In this document: in pieces, positions 26,098 through 35,827 of the stretch
Layout: each line of letters starts with the position of its first letter
Position numbering within the stretch: position 1 is the first letter of the stretch
Source of the DNA: Candidatus Villigracilaceae bacterium
Lineage (GTDB): Bacteria; Chloroflexota; Anaerolineae; Anaerolineales; Villigracilaceae
NCBI GenBank assembly: GCA_026645935.1
Contig: JAPKMP010000002.1
Location: 230,121 to 294,120, forward strand
Direction: 5' to 3'
DNA length: 64,000 nt
Notes under the pieces: model-generated
What the model was told of the DNA's origin: nothing
What the model saw: the letters and a program-made list of their open reading frames with translations, nothing else
Databases searched by the model: none
Position numbers and translations under genes: made by a program

Positions 26098-26493
26098 TCG
26101 ATTTCTTCGGCTTTTCCGGGGCGTTGCTTCGTTCACTTGGACGAACATCTTTCAGTCATGCTTCGATCCGCAAAAGCCCGGGACCGGCAGCCGGTATGCC
26201 CTGAAAATTCGTCAGACAAGTTACGAAATTGACACATATCTCTAACAGTCCGTTAACCGCCAACCTGCTATAATACCCATGCCACTACACGACGGCGCAG
26301 GATGCCTGACACATGAAACTCTGCATGTGACACCCCGGAAAGGCAGGTACACGATCATGGTCATTTCCAACTTTTTCCCCATCAACTTCTAAAACCCAGC
26401 CGCGGTCTTTTTTGTTTCGCGCGCCTTTATATACCTTCCTTTCGATTTAACGTGCCACTTGATACCTGGCACTTGAAACCTGGCACTTTAACC
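26098..26493 (+). other. 396-bp gap with promoter, possible structured RNA and an 11-codon ORF
   Basis: No gene of normal size. A TATAAT lies at 26269-26274, with no good -35 at 17 bp (TTGACA at 26229 is too far). Downstream, TGCCT pairs with AGGCA around an inner ACATG/CATGT hairpin (about 26303-26351), which could be a structured leader. A tiny ORF encoding [11 protein letters not shown] starts near 26357, and CCGCGGTCTTTTTTG follows. None of this matches a riboswitch I know. Confidence 0.35.
26456..26489 (+). repeat. 14-bp tandem direct repeat, about 2.5 copies
   Basis: CACTTGATACCTGG (26456-26469) and CACTTGAAACCTGG (26470-26483) are followed by a partial copy CACTTTAACC. They run up to 4 bp before the start of the next gene and replace any Shine-Dalgarno sequence. 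Confidence 0.8.
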
Positions 26494-28080
26494 ATGACAC
26501 AACACAGAATTACAGACGACCTCGAAGCCCTATTGGAAGTCCTCCCGACGAATATCCGTCACGCCGTCGAGAAGGCGAACAACAGCGAGAAATTGCTGGA
26601 GATCGTCATCGACTTGGGTCGCATTCCCACCGCCCGTTTTGTGGACGGCGAAATTGCTCTTCTCAACACGGAGATCAGCCGTGCCGAGATCGACCACATC
26701 ACCGAGCGCATCGGGGCGTTCGACGCCGATAACCGCGCAGGGATGGAACGCACGCTCCACCGAATCTCGGCCATTCGCAACCGGCTGGGAGTCATTGTCG
26801 GTTTAACCTGCCGTGTCGGTCGCGCTGTGTACGGTACGGTGGACATTATTCAAGACCTGATCGAATCAGGCAAATCGGTATTGATTCTCGGCCGCCCCGG
26901 TGTTGGGAAGACAACCCTCCTTCGCGAAGCCGCCCGGATCCTTGCCGAAACCAAGCGCGTTGTCATTGTGGATACATCCAACGAGATCGGCGGCGATGGC
27001 GACGTGCCGCATCCTGCCGTGGGCAGGGCGCGCCGCATGCAGGTCCGCGAGCCGATGCTTCAGCATGAGGTGATGATCGAAGCCGTCGAGAATCACAACC
27101 CCGAAGTGATCGTCATCGACGAGATCGGGCGTGAACTCGAAGCGCTCGCCGCCCGCACCATTGCAGAACGCGGTGTGCAGCTCATCGGCACGGCGCATGG
27201 GCAGACGCTTGATAACCTTCTGCTTAATCCCACGCTCAGCGACCTCGTCGGCGGAATCGAAGCCGTGACTCTTTCAGACGAAGAAGCCCGCCGTCGCGGC
27301 ACACAAAAGACCGTGCTCGAACGCCGCGCGCCTCCCACCTTCGATTTGCTCATCGAGATCCAAACCCGCGACCGCTTTACCATTCATCAAGATATCATGA
27401 CATCGGTGGATGCGTTGTTGCGCGATACACCCATCCCGCCGGAGGTTCGCACGCGCGATGAATTGGGAGAGATCAAGATCGAGAAAGCCACACCCGCTCC
27501 AAAGTCCAGAGGTGAAGCGCCGACGAAAACCCCGCCTCGGACTCGACGCCAGCCGGTTACTCCATCCGTCGAACATCCCCTTGCACCCGCACAGGTACCG
27601 AACGTTGGCGCAAAGTTGCAGACCATCCGCATCTTCGCGTATGGCGTGGCGCGGAATCGACTCCAGCAAGCTGCGAAGCGACTCGGCGTGCCCGCCGTGG
27701 TCGTCACCGACGAACATGAAGCCGACGTGCTGGTAACGCTGCGGACGTATTACCGCAACCGCGAGCACACCATCATGGATGCTGAGTCGCGCGGGTTGCC
27801 GATCTATGTGCTGCGGGCGAATTCAGTTTCGCAGGTGGAGCAGTTTGTCAGCGACCTGTATAACCTGACCGAGCACGTTCAACGCGACAACATGGAAGAC
27901 ATCCGCGACCAGACCCAGCAAGCCATCAGCGCAGTCTTGAACGGCGAGCGCTTCGTTGACCTGCCGCCGGGACCGTCGCTCGTGAGGCGCATCCAACACG
28001 AAATGGCGCGCAATGCCGAGTTGGTTTCTCATTCGTATGGCAAGGAGCCAAGACGGCATGTGAGGATATTTAGAGAATAG
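26494..28080 (+). CDS. AAA-family ATPase with C-terminal R3H domain (SpoIIIAA/Ycf45-like)
   Basis: 528 residues. The N-terminal half is a SpoIIIAA-like P-loop ATPase: Walker [17 protein letters not shown], Walker [20 protein letters not shown], and [18 protein letters not shown] Pro/Thr/Lys-rich linker (around residues 330-370) leads to a Rossmann-like segment and a C-terminal R3H single-strand nucleic-acid-binding domain ([20 protein letters not shown]). The family is found in cyanobacteria, plastids and Chloroflexota; its role is unknown, and nucleic-acid remodelling is the likely inference. The ATG has a repeat, not a ribosome site, upstream. Confidence 0.9.
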   Translation: MTQHRITDDLEALLEVLPTNIRHAVEKANNSEKLLEIVIDLGRIPTARFVDGEIALLNTEISRAEIDHITERIGAFDADNRAGMERTLHRISAIRNRLGVIVGLTCRVGRAVYGTVDIIQDLIESGKSVLILGRPGVGKTTLLREAARILAETKRVVIVDTSNEIGGDGDVPHPAVGRARRMQVREPMLQHEVMIEAVENHNPEVIVIDEIGRELEALAARTIAERGVQLIGTAHGQTLDNLLLNPTLSDLVGGIEAVTLSDEEARRRGTQKTVLERRAPPTFDLLIEIQTRDRFTIHQDIMTSVDALLRDTPIPPEVRTRDELGEIKIEKATPAPKSRGEAPTKTPPRTRRQPVTPSVEHPLAPAQVPNVGAKLQTIRIFAYGVARNRLQQAAKRLGVPAVVVTDEHEADVLVTLRTYYRNREHTIMDAESRGLPIYVLRANSVSQVEQFVSDLYNLTEHVQRDNMEDIRDQTQQAISAVLNGERFVDLPPGPSLVRRIQHEMARNAELVSHSYGKEPRRHVRIFRE

Positions 28081-28090
28081 AGATTGGAGA

Positions 28091-28124
28091 ATAGAGAGTA
28101 GTTGAAAGACTGCTCTCTATTTTT
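28091..28124 (+). terminator. Terminator after the R3H ATPase gene
   Basis: ATAGAGAG (28091-28098) pairs with CTCTCTAT (28113-28120), and TTTTAT follows. It lies 10 bp after the stop codon. Confidence 0.65.
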
Positions 28125-28162
28125 ATGTTACCATTCACTCCAATCATCTAATCTCTAACTCC

Positions 28163-28789
28163 ATGTTCATCACCCTCGAAGGTCCCGAAGGCTCGGGCAA
28201 AACCTCACACATTCCCCATCTCGTGGAATTCCTGCGCGAGAAGGGTTACGTCGTCTTCCCGACCCGTGAACCGGGCGGGACGTCCATCAGCGAACAGATC
28301 CGCGACGTGTTGCACGATTTGAAGAACGTGGAGATGCACCCGCGCACCGAGACCCTTCTCTATCAAGCCGCTCGCGCCCAAATCGTGGAGCAGGTCATCA
28401 AGCCGCGTCTCGCCGATGGGGAAATTGTCATCTCCGACCGTTACTACGACTCCACCATTGCCTATCAAGGCTACGGGCATCGGCAAAATTTAGATGACAT
28501 TCGGGCATTGGTCAAATATGCGACTGGCGGTTTGACCCCGGATCTGACGGTCTTACTCGATTTGGATGTGGAAGTGGGACTGAAACGCAAAACACAAAAC
28601 GCGATGGAGTGGAATCGCCTAGATGCGTACACGGTGGAATTTCATAAGCGTGTCCACGCGGGTTATTTGGAGATGGTGAGAACCGAGCCGCAGCGGTGGG
28701 TGGTAGTGGACGCGGGGCAGGAATGGGAGTCTGTGCAGGCGGAGTTACGTAAAGTGATTCTTGAGCGATTGCCCCAAAAGAATTCATAA
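28163..28789 (+). CDS. tmk: Thymidylate kinase
   Basis: 208 residues. P-loop LEGPEGSGKTSH, the DRx motif in ISDRYYDSTIAYQG, TREPGGT and the lid-region basic residues identify dTMP kinase, which makes dTDP for DNA synthesis. There is no Shine-Dalgarno sequence before the ATG (CTAACTCC), so initiation may be leaderless or SD-independent. Confidence 0.97.
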   Translation: MFITLEGPEGSGKTSHIPHLVEFLREKGYVVFPTREPGGTSISEQIRDVLHDLKNVEMHPRTETLLYQAARAQIVEQVIKPRLADGEIVISDRYYDSTIAYQGYGHRQNLDDIRALVKYATGGLTPDLTVLLDLDVEVGLKRKTQNAMEWNRLDAYTVEFHKRVHAGYLEMVRTEPQRWVVVDAGQEWESVQAELRKVILERLPQKNS

Positions 28790-28800
28790 GGAATATTAAT

Positions 28801-29298
28801 ATGACCGAACAATGGATGCCTGAAAACAAAGAGGAACTATTCTCTGCCATTGAGCGTGAGTGGAAATTGCTGATACAGCTCGCCGATTCATTGACCGATG
28901 AGCAAATGACCACGCCCGACGAAGGCGATTGGACACCGAAGGATAACCTTGCCCACCTCACTGAATGGATGAACATCCTCATGGGTTACCATATGGATGA
29001 GCGCCCTTATTATGAAGTTGTTGGAGTCTCGCAGGAAATTCTGCCAGAATGGAGCGTTGAGGCGGTCAATCCGATTTTGTTCAAGCGCAATCGAAACCGT
29101 CCGCGCGGCGAGGTGATGGATCACTTGAATCGCGTTTACGGTCTGCTCATCGCCAAATTGAAAAAGACTCCGTTCGAGGATCTGCTCAAGCCCCGCCGTC
29201 CCGGCAATCCAGATCCGCTCCTGATTTGGGTCCTGGGCGACACCACCGAACATTTTCAGGAACACCGCGAGACCATCGAAAAAGGGATCAAGAAATAA
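28801..29298 (+). CDS. ClbS/DfsB-like (DinB superfamily) four-helix protein
   Basis: 165 residues: KEELFSAIEREWKLLIQLAD, then DWTPKDNLAHLTEWMNILMG and DTTEHFQEHRETIEKGI. This arrangement is that of the ClbS/DfsB branch of DinB-like helical bundles. ClbS itself protects against colibactin, but most members have no known role. It lies between tmk and map with 11 bp and 0 bp gaps, so it is cotranscribed with them. Confidence 0.75.
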   Translation: MTEQWMPENKEELFSAIEREWKLLIQLADSLTDEQMTTPDEGDWTPKDNLAHLTEWMNILMGYHMDERPYYEVVGVSQEILPEWSVEAVNPILFKRNRNRPRGEVMDHLNRVYGLLIAKLKKTPFEDLLKPRRPGNPDPLLIWVLGDTTEHFQEHRETIEKGIKK

Positions 29299-30045
29299 AT
29301 GACAGCCAACGACGAACGGGATATCAACGGACTCAAAGCCGCGGGCAGGGTTTGCGCCCAAGCGATGAAGTTGATGATGGATAACGCCAAGCCTGGCATG
29401 ACGACCCTCGAGCTTGACCAGATAGGCGAAGACTTTCTGAAAAAAGAAGGCGCCGCATCCGCACCGCGCGCGATGTATAACTTCCCCGGCGGGACGTGCA
29501 TCAGCATTTCGCCTGTTATCGCGCACGGCATCCCCGGCGATCATGTCTTACAGGACGGCGAACTCATCAACATCGATGTTTCCGCTGAGTTGGGTGGTTA
29601 CTACGGCGATACGGGCGCTTCGATGGTGGTTGGAAAATCCAATCCGGAATACGATCAATTATTGACGACCGCCAAAGCCACATTGGATAAGGTCTTGACA
29701 GTCGTCCGCGCGGGCAAACCCCTTAACCTCATCGGCAAGACGGTACAGGAAGAAGCCGCAAAGCACGGCTACAATCCAATCTTCGATTTGACCGGCCATG
29801 GAATTGGGCGTCAACTTCACGAGAAACCGGCATCCATCTATAATTTTCACAAACCCGATGACCGCCGCATCATGGACAATGGACTGGTCCTGGCCATCGA
29901 ACCTTTTCTTACCACCGGGCGGGGACATGTCGTTGAAAAACCGGATGGCTGGTCTTTGAAGACGGTGGATAACACCATCGCAGTCCAGTTCGAACACACG
30001 GTCATCGTCACAAAGGGCGAACCGATCATTTTGACCCTGCCTTAA
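29299..30045 (+). CDS. map: Methionine aminopeptidase, type I
   Basis: 248 residues. The five metal ligands lie in the standard motifs: INIDVSAELGGYYGDTG (two Asp), TGHGIGRQLHE (His), LAIEPFLTTG (Glu) and FEHTVIV (Glu). IAHGIPGD is the substrate-pocket histidine region. It removes the initiator methionine from nascent proteins. The gene abuts the stop of the upstream gene with no gap. Confidence 0.96.
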   Translation: MTANDERDINGLKAAGRVCAQAMKLMMDNAKPGMTTLELDQIGEDFLKKEGAASAPRAMYNFPGGTCISISPVIAHGIPGDHVLQDGELINIDVSAELGGYYGDTGASMVVGKSNPEYDQLLTTAKATLDKVLTVVRAGKPLNLIGKTVQEEAAKHGYNPIFDLTGHGIGRQLHEKPASIYNFHKPDDRRIMDNGLVLAIEPFLTTGRGHVVEKPDGWSLKTVDNTIAVQFEHTVIVTKGEPIILTLP

Positions 30046-30094
30046 ATCCCAATTCTAAAATCGCAAATCCAAAATCGTAAATCGAAATTCGGCC
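30046..30094. repeat. Degenerate A/T-rich direct repeats between map and the LOG gene
   Basis: AAAATCGCAAATCC and AAAATCGTAAATCG are near-identical consecutive units in the convergent gap. No hairpin with a T run is visible. Confidence 0.5.
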
Positions 30095-30676
30095 TTATTC
30101 TTCCTTCATCCAGCGCTTAACGGCCTCGTGCGGGTGGTTGTAATTTCGCATGGCTTTCAATAGCTTGAGCGGATCGGTTTCGAGAGAAATGGCGCGGCGG
30201 TGTTCTTCGAAGACAAATCCTTCCGCCACTGCATGGTCGATGGCGGCGATCAGGGGAGCGTAGTAATTATTCGTGTTGAGCAAACCAACCGGCTTTTCAT
30301 GCTCGCCGGTCTGCGATGTTGTGATGGTCTCGAAAAGTTCATCCCAGGTGCCGAAACCGCCGGGCAGGGCAATGAAGCTGTCTGCGAGTTCATGCATGCG
30401 TTCCTTGCGAGGGCGCATTCCCGGGCGGACTTCCATACGGGAGAGTCCGGTGTGAGCCAGGGCGGAGGTGTTCATGGATGGAATAATGACCCCGATCACT
30501 TCCCCGCCGACAGACAGGGCTCCGTTTGCCACTTCGCCCATCAGGCCCGTCTTCCCGCCGCCATACACCAGGCGAATCCCATTTTGGGCCAGAGTGACCC
30601 CCATCTGGAATGCCGCCTTCTTGTAGTTGTCGTGAACCGAATCGGAAGAGCCGCAAAAAACACAGATCGATTTCAT
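30095..30676 (-). CDS. LOG family (TIGR00730) Rossmann-fold protein
   Basis: 193 residues with CVFCGSSDSVHDNYKKAA at the N-terminus, VYGGGKTGLMG and the signature LPGGFGTWDELFE. Characterised members hydrolyse nucleoside 5'-monophosphates at the N-glycosidic bond (cytokinin riboside monophosphates in plants and some bacteria); in other bacteria it is a purine/pyrimidine nucleotide nucleosidase. The start MKSICVF is chosen from family length; AAGGGA lies about 12 bp upstream. The frame is open further upstream but without similarity. Confidence 0.92.
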   Translation of the reverse strand: MKSICVFCGSSDSVHDNYKKAAFQMGVTLAQNGIRLVYGGGKTGLMGEVANGALSVGGEVIGVIIPSMNTSALAHTGLSRMEVRPGMRPRKERMHELADSFIALPGGFGTWDELFETITTSQTGEHEKPVGLLNTNNYYAPLIAAIDHAVAEGFVFEEHRRAISLETDPLKLLKAMRNYNHPHEAVKRWMKEE

Positions 30677-30827
30677 ATTGGGCGTTTCCCTTCTTCCTTT
30701 GAAAGTTTTCCCACTGTACCACATCCGGATAAGAAAATTTCCGGGCGACTTCATGAGCAGGTTAGAGTTATGTAAGTACAAGCCTTGAGCGCTTGACCCC
30801 ACCCCGTGACGGGATGAAAATAGCAGC

Positions 30828-31736
30828 ATGGACTATAAAGATTATTACAAAATCCTGGGCGTTGACCGCAAAGCCAGCGCGGACGAGATCCGCTCGGCAT
30901 ACCGGAAACTGGCCATGACGTACCACCCGGATAAGAACCCCGGCGACAAAAAAGCCGAGGAAAAGTTCAAAGATATAAACGAAGCCTACCAGGTCCTGAG
31001 CGACGATCAGAAACGAGCGCACTACGACAGACTTGGGAGCGCTTATTCCAACTTCCGCACGACAGGGGGGCGGCCGGGAGATTTCCGCTGGGATGACTGG
31101 TTCCAGCAGGGAACGGGTCAACGCGGCAGCGTGGATGATATGTTCGGCAACTCGGGCGGCATGGGCGGATTTTCCGATTTCTTCCGCATGATCTTCGGCG
31201 AAGCCATGCGTTCACAAGGCCGCGGCAATCCCTTTGCGCAGGAGTCGCCGGGTTACGAACAGGAAGTGGGAATCAGTTTTCGCGAGTCTTACGAAGGCAC
31301 ATCCCGCCAGCTTCAGAAACCCAATGGCAGCAAGGTGACGGTCCGGATCCCGGCCGGGGTGAAAACAGGGTCCAGGGTCCGCGTGGCAGGTGCGGGTCCG
31401 GATGGAAGCGATCTTTATCTGTTGATCCAGGTCGAAGAGGATGAACGCTTCGAGCGGGATGGAAGCAATTTGACCACCATATCCACAGTGGATGTTTTCA
31501 CGTTGATCCTCGGCGGCGAGGCGGAAGTGGAAACACCGGCTGGAAAGGTCAAGTTGGGAATCCCGCCCGGCACACAGCCGGAGCAGGTCTTTCGCCTTGC
31601 CGGGCGCGGAATGCCCTCGGTGAGGGATGCAAAAGTGAAAGGCGATCTCTACGTCAGGTTGAAGGTTCAGATTCCCAAATATATAACAGCGAAACAGCGG
31701 GAGTTGATCGAAGAAGCATCCCGCATCAAGTTTTAG
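30828..31736 (+). CDS. DnaJ/CbpA-type co-chaperone (type II J protein)
   Basis: 302 residues. A J domain at 4-66 carries the HPD motif at 33-35 ([10 protein letters not shown]). A Gly/Phe-rich segment follows, with [11 protein letters not shown], and then the DnaJ C-terminal beta domains from about 145 ([30 protein letters not shown]). There is no CxxCxGxG zinc finger, so it is CbpA-like rather than DnaJ proper. It stimulates DnaK ATPase and delivers clients. The HtrA-like gene follows after 12 bp, which makes a small proteostasis operon. Confidence 0.93.
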   Translation: MDYKDYYKILGVDRKASADEIRSAYRKLAMTYHPDKNPGDKKAEEKFKDINEAYQVLSDDQKRAHYDRLGSAYSNFRTTGGRPGDFRWDDWFQQGTGQRGSVDDMFGNSGGMGGFSDFFRMIFGEAMRSQGRGNPFAQESPGYEQEVGISFRESYEGTSRQLQKPNGSKVTVRIPAGVKTGSRVRVAGAGPDGSDLYLLIQVEEDERFERDGSNLTTISTVDVFTLILGGEAEVETPAGKVKLGIPPGTQPEQVFRLAGRGMPSVRDAKVKGDLYVRLKVQIPKYITAKQRELIEEASRIKF

Positions 31737-31748
31737 GAGTTCCATCAA

Positions 31749-32894
<1,146 letters not shown>

Positions 32895-32896
32895 TG

Positions 32897-32934
32897 AAAA
32901 TCTCCGAGGTTTTCAGACCTCGGAGATTTTTTTT
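32897..32934. terminator. Terminator after the htrA-like gene, shared with the convergent gene
   Basis: A 14-bp stem (32897-32910 with 32917-32930) with loop TTTCAG is followed by TTTT. It lies between two convergent stops and has A/T runs on both sides, so it can serve both strands. Confidence 0.88.
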
Positions 32935-33575
32935 CATCCAAACCGCTCTTCGCGCCAGACATCGGCGCGGTTGTGATAGCCGGCCTGCTCCCAGAATCCG
33001 CGTTTGTCGCGCGGCATGAACTCGAGCGACCTTAACCACTTCGCGCCTTTCCAGAAATATGGCGTTTCCATATCTTCACTGCCGGGGATGAAGCCAACCA
33101 CTCCGCGCAGGGGATAGCCGTGATCCGGTGTGATCGGCTCGCCCATGAAGTGCGTCGCCAGAAGGAAGTTATCCTGCAAGACCACCTCCAGCGGCAGGTT
33201 GACCGTGAAGCCGTACTCGGCATGCTGCATCACATACTTCGCGCTCGGCTTGATCTTGAAGAATCCCTGCTCGACCAAGGTCTTTACTGAAACGCCTTCC
33301 CAATCGGTGTCGAACTTGCTCCAGCGGGTTACGCAGTGGATGTCCATGTGGAGTTTTGCGCGCGGCAGTTTGTTGAACTCGTCCCACGTCCAGCGTTTCT
33401 CTTCCTCCACCTCGCCCCACACACGGAAGTCCCATGTGGCGGGGTTGAACGGCGGGACGGGTCCGTAATGCAGGACGGGAAATTTTTGTGTCAACGACTG
33501 ACCGGGCGGCAGACGCCCTTCCGCGCGGACGCGTTCCTCTTCCTTGCGGCGATCCAAACCTTCGAACTGAAACAT
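32934..33575 (-). CDS. Sulfite-oxidase-like molybdopterin oxidoreductase
   Basis: 213-residue single-domain member of the sulfite oxidase/YedY molybdopterin superfamily: WDFRVWGEVEEEKRWTWDEF, Cys81 in DIHCVTRWSKFD as the Mo ligand, then TPDHGYPLRGVVGFIPGSED and FWKGAKWLRSLEF. No signal peptide, heme or membrane anchor is visible, so it is probably cytoplasmic and its electron partner is unknown. AGAGAGGTGA precedes the ATG on the minus strand. Confidence 0.9.
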   Translation of the reverse strand: MFQFEGLDRRKEEERVRAEGRLPPGQSLTQKFPVLHYGPVPPFNPATWDFRVWGEVEEEKRWTWDEFNKLPRAKLHMDIHCVTRWSKFDTDWEGVSVKTLVEQGFFKIKPSAKYVMQHAEYGFTVNLPLEVVLQDNFLLATHFMGEPITPDHGYPLRGVVGFIPGSEDMETPYFWKGAKWLRSLEFMPRDKRGFWEQAGYHNRADVWREERFG

Positions 33576-33610
33576 AAGTCACCTCTCTCGAATAAAATCG
33601 GCTCCCGTTT

Positions 33611-33639
33611 GCTGGCGCAAGTCCCAGACTTGCGCCAGC
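33611..33639. repeat. 13-bp perfect palindrome in a divergent intergenic region
   Basis: GCTGGCGCAAGTC (33611-33623) pairs with GACTTGCGCCAGC (33627-33639) around CCA. Flanking GGCTC and GAGCC extend it with a bulge. There is no T run. It lies just upstream of the sulfite-oxidase-like gene start and 180 bp before the channel gene. Confidence 0.75.
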
Positions 33640-33822
33640 CGAGCCACGAATAATTTCATTTGAGTAGACAGGCTTTCCATTCAGTGTGTTACCCGGAAAA
33701 CCTAATAGATTCATAAGTTTTTCGAACCACAGGGTCCGGCGAATTGCAATGAAAATATTCTCCGGTCGAAAAAGTGATTGCTCTTATAATAAACGAAATT
33801 TCGGCAGGCGCAAGGAGAATGC

Positions 33823-35721
33823 ATGAAGAAGCCCACTTTCAAACAGAAGTTTCAATACTGGTTCGATAATTACATGTCGCGCGGCACCATCGCCCTGATC
33901 GGCGGACTTGCCGTGCTCTCATTGATTATCATATTTGTCGCCGCGGCTGTCATCCGCGTCGGTGCGCTTGCCATGGCGGGAGAATCCGCCCCAAGTTTTG
34001 GCGAGGCGGCCTGGATGAGTCTGATGCGGACTCTCGACGCAGGCACCATGGGCGGGGATACGGGTCCTGGCTTCCGCATCGTCATGTTACTGGTTACCAT
34101 CGGAGGGATTTTCATCGTCTCCACGCTGATCGGCATCCTCAGCAACGGATTGGAGGAACGCATCGAACAACTTCGCAAAGGGCGCTCCCTTGTCCTTGAA
34201 AACGATCACACCCTCATCCTCGGCTGGACTCCCCAGATTTTTACGGTCATTTCCGAACTCGTCACGGCGAACGAAAGCCGCAAGAGCGGCGCGGTCATCG
34301 TCGTTTTGGCTGACCAGGACAAGGTCGAGATGGAGGATGCGATCCGCGAACGCGTTCCCGACTCAAAGAACACCCGCATCATCTGCCGTTCGGGCAGCCC
34401 CATGGACATGACCGATCTCGAGATCGCCAGCCCGCATACGGCGCGCTCCATCATCGTTCTCTCCGAAGGCAACGATCCCGATACCCGCGTCATCAAGTGC
34501 GTCCTTGCGATCACGAACAACCCAAACCGGCGCAGCGAGCCGTATCACATCGTCACCCAGATTCGCGACCCGCAAAATATGGCTGTGTTGAAACTGCTCT
34601 CTGAAAACGATGTCGTCCAGCCCATTCTCACCACCGATCTCATTGCCCGCGTCGTCGCGCAAACGTCGAGGCAAAGTGGTTTGTCCGTTGTTTATACCGA
34701 ACTCCTGAATTTCGGCGGCGACGAGATCTACTTCAAACAGGAGCCGGGCTTGTCGGGAAAAACCTTCGGCGATGCGCTGCTTGCATATGAAACATCCACA
34801 GTGATGGGGATTCGCCGCGCGGATGGAGCCATCCTCGTGAGCCCAAAGATGGACACGCGCATCGAACCGGGCGACTCGATCTTTGCGATTGCCGAAGACG
34901 ACGACAAGATTCAACTCTCGAACACACGCATCACGCCAGACGCGAACCTGATTCAGCGTTCTGCGGGCGCATCCAAGCCCAAGCCTGAGCGCGGACTGAT
35001 CCTCGGCTGGAACCGTTCCGGTCCCATCATCGTCCGCGAGCTGGATAACTATGTCGTCAAAGGCTCGGAATTGCTCATCGTCTCGGACGTGGACAATCTC
35101 GAAAAACAGATTCTACGCGATGTGGGCAAACTCAAAAACCAGCGGCTCAAAGTGATGGAGGGGGATATCCGCGACCGGGCATTGCTCGATGAACTCGGCG
35201 TGACCGAATACGATCATGTCATCGTATTGGCGTACAGCCATCTGGACGTCCAGGAGGCGGATGCCATCACTCTCGTCACATTATTGCACTTGCGCGATAT
35301 CGCTGAAAAGGACGAAACGCCTTTCTCCATCATCAGCGAGATGCTCGACCTGCGCAACCGCGAACTCGCCGAAGCCGCCAATGTGGATGATTTCATCGTC
35401 AGCGAACATCTCATCAGCCTGATGCTTGCCCAACTGTCCGAAGACGCCGAACTCAAGGATGTCTTTGCCGATCTCTTCGATCCCGAAGGCGCGGAAATAT
35501 ACCTTAAGCCAATCGGCGACTATGTCAAAACCGGCGAGCCGGCAAATTTTTACACCGCCCTCGAAGCCGCCAAACGCCGCGGCGAAACCGCCATCGGCTA
35601 CCGCTTGATGAGCGAAAGTCACGACGCCGCCAAAGCCTACGGCGTCCACACCAACCCGAAGAAATCGGAAAAGGTGACGTTCAAACCGGTGGATAGATTG
35701 ATCGTGATCTCAGAGGGATGA
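33823..35721 (+). CDS. CASTOR/POLLUX-type ion channel protein with RCK/TrkA-N-like domains
   Basis: 632 residues. Two N-terminal transmembrane helices flank a pore-like loop (SLMRTLDAGTMGGDTGPG). Two cytoplasmic NAD-binding-like halves follow: TLILGWTPQIFTVISEL near 130 and GLILGWNRSGPIIVRELDN near 387, each leading into an RCK-type fold. The architecture matches plant CASTOR/POLLUX cation channels and their bacterial homologues. It probably passes K+ or Ca2+, gated by the cytoplasmic ring. AAGGAG precedes the ATG and a -10 TATAAT lies at 33785-33790 without a good -35. Confidence 0.88.
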   Translation: MKKPTFKQKFQYWFDNYMSRGTIALIGGLAVLSLIIIFVAAAVIRVGALAMAGESAPSFGEAAWMSLMRTLDAGTMGGDTGPGFRIVMLLVTIGGIFIVSTLIGILSNGLEERIEQLRKGRSLVLENDHTLILGWTPQIFTVISELVTANESRKSGAVIVVLADQDKVEMEDAIRERVPDSKNTRIICRSGSPMDMTDLEIASPHTARSIIVLSEGNDPDTRVIKCVLAITNNPNRRSEPYHIVTQIRDPQNMAVLKLLSENDVVQPILTTDLIARVVAQTSRQSGLSVVYTELLNFGGDEIYFKQEPGLSGKTFGDALLAYETSTVMGIRRADGAILVSPKMDTRIEPGDSIFAIAEDDDKIQLSNTRITPDANLIQRSAGASKPKPERGLILGWNRSGPIIVRELDNYVVKGSELLIVSDVDNLEKQILRDVGKLKNQRLKVMEGDIRDRALLDELGVTEYDHVIVLAYSHLDVQEADAITLVTLLHLRDIAEKDETPFSIISEMLDLRNRELAEAANVDDFIVSEHLISLMLAQLSEDAELKDVFADLFDPEGAEIYLKPIGDYVKTGEPANFYTALEAAKRRGETAIGYRLMSESHDAAKAYGVHTNPKKSEKVTFKPVDRLIVISEG

Positions 35722-35735
35722 ACGAGATATTCATA

Positions 35736-35780
35736 AACAAAGCCGCCCGCGATCATTCAACGGGCGGTTTTGTTTTTTAT
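35736..35780 (+). terminator. Terminator after the channel gene
   Basis: A 14-bp GC-rich stem (35736-35749 with 35761-35774, one G-T) is followed by TTTT. It lies between convergent genes. Confidence 0.88.
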
Positions 35781-35827
35781 GGAGTAGGATTCGGTGTTTT
35801 GGAAAGCTTGTCGTCCTTTGGTGAGCC

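Noticed and set aside
26229..26274. TTGACA and TATAAT as one promoter
   Set aside because: The two boxes are about 34 bp apart, far more than the 16-18 bp a promoter needs.
26269..26360. Known riboswitch class before the R3H ATPase
   Set aside because: I compared it by eye with fluoride, c-di-GMP, preQ1, guanidine, SAM, THF and ZTP consensus sequences and saw no match.
30780..30827. CIRCE heat-shock operator before the J-protein gene
   Set aside because: I looked for TTAGCACTC-N9-GAGTGCTAA and found no match.
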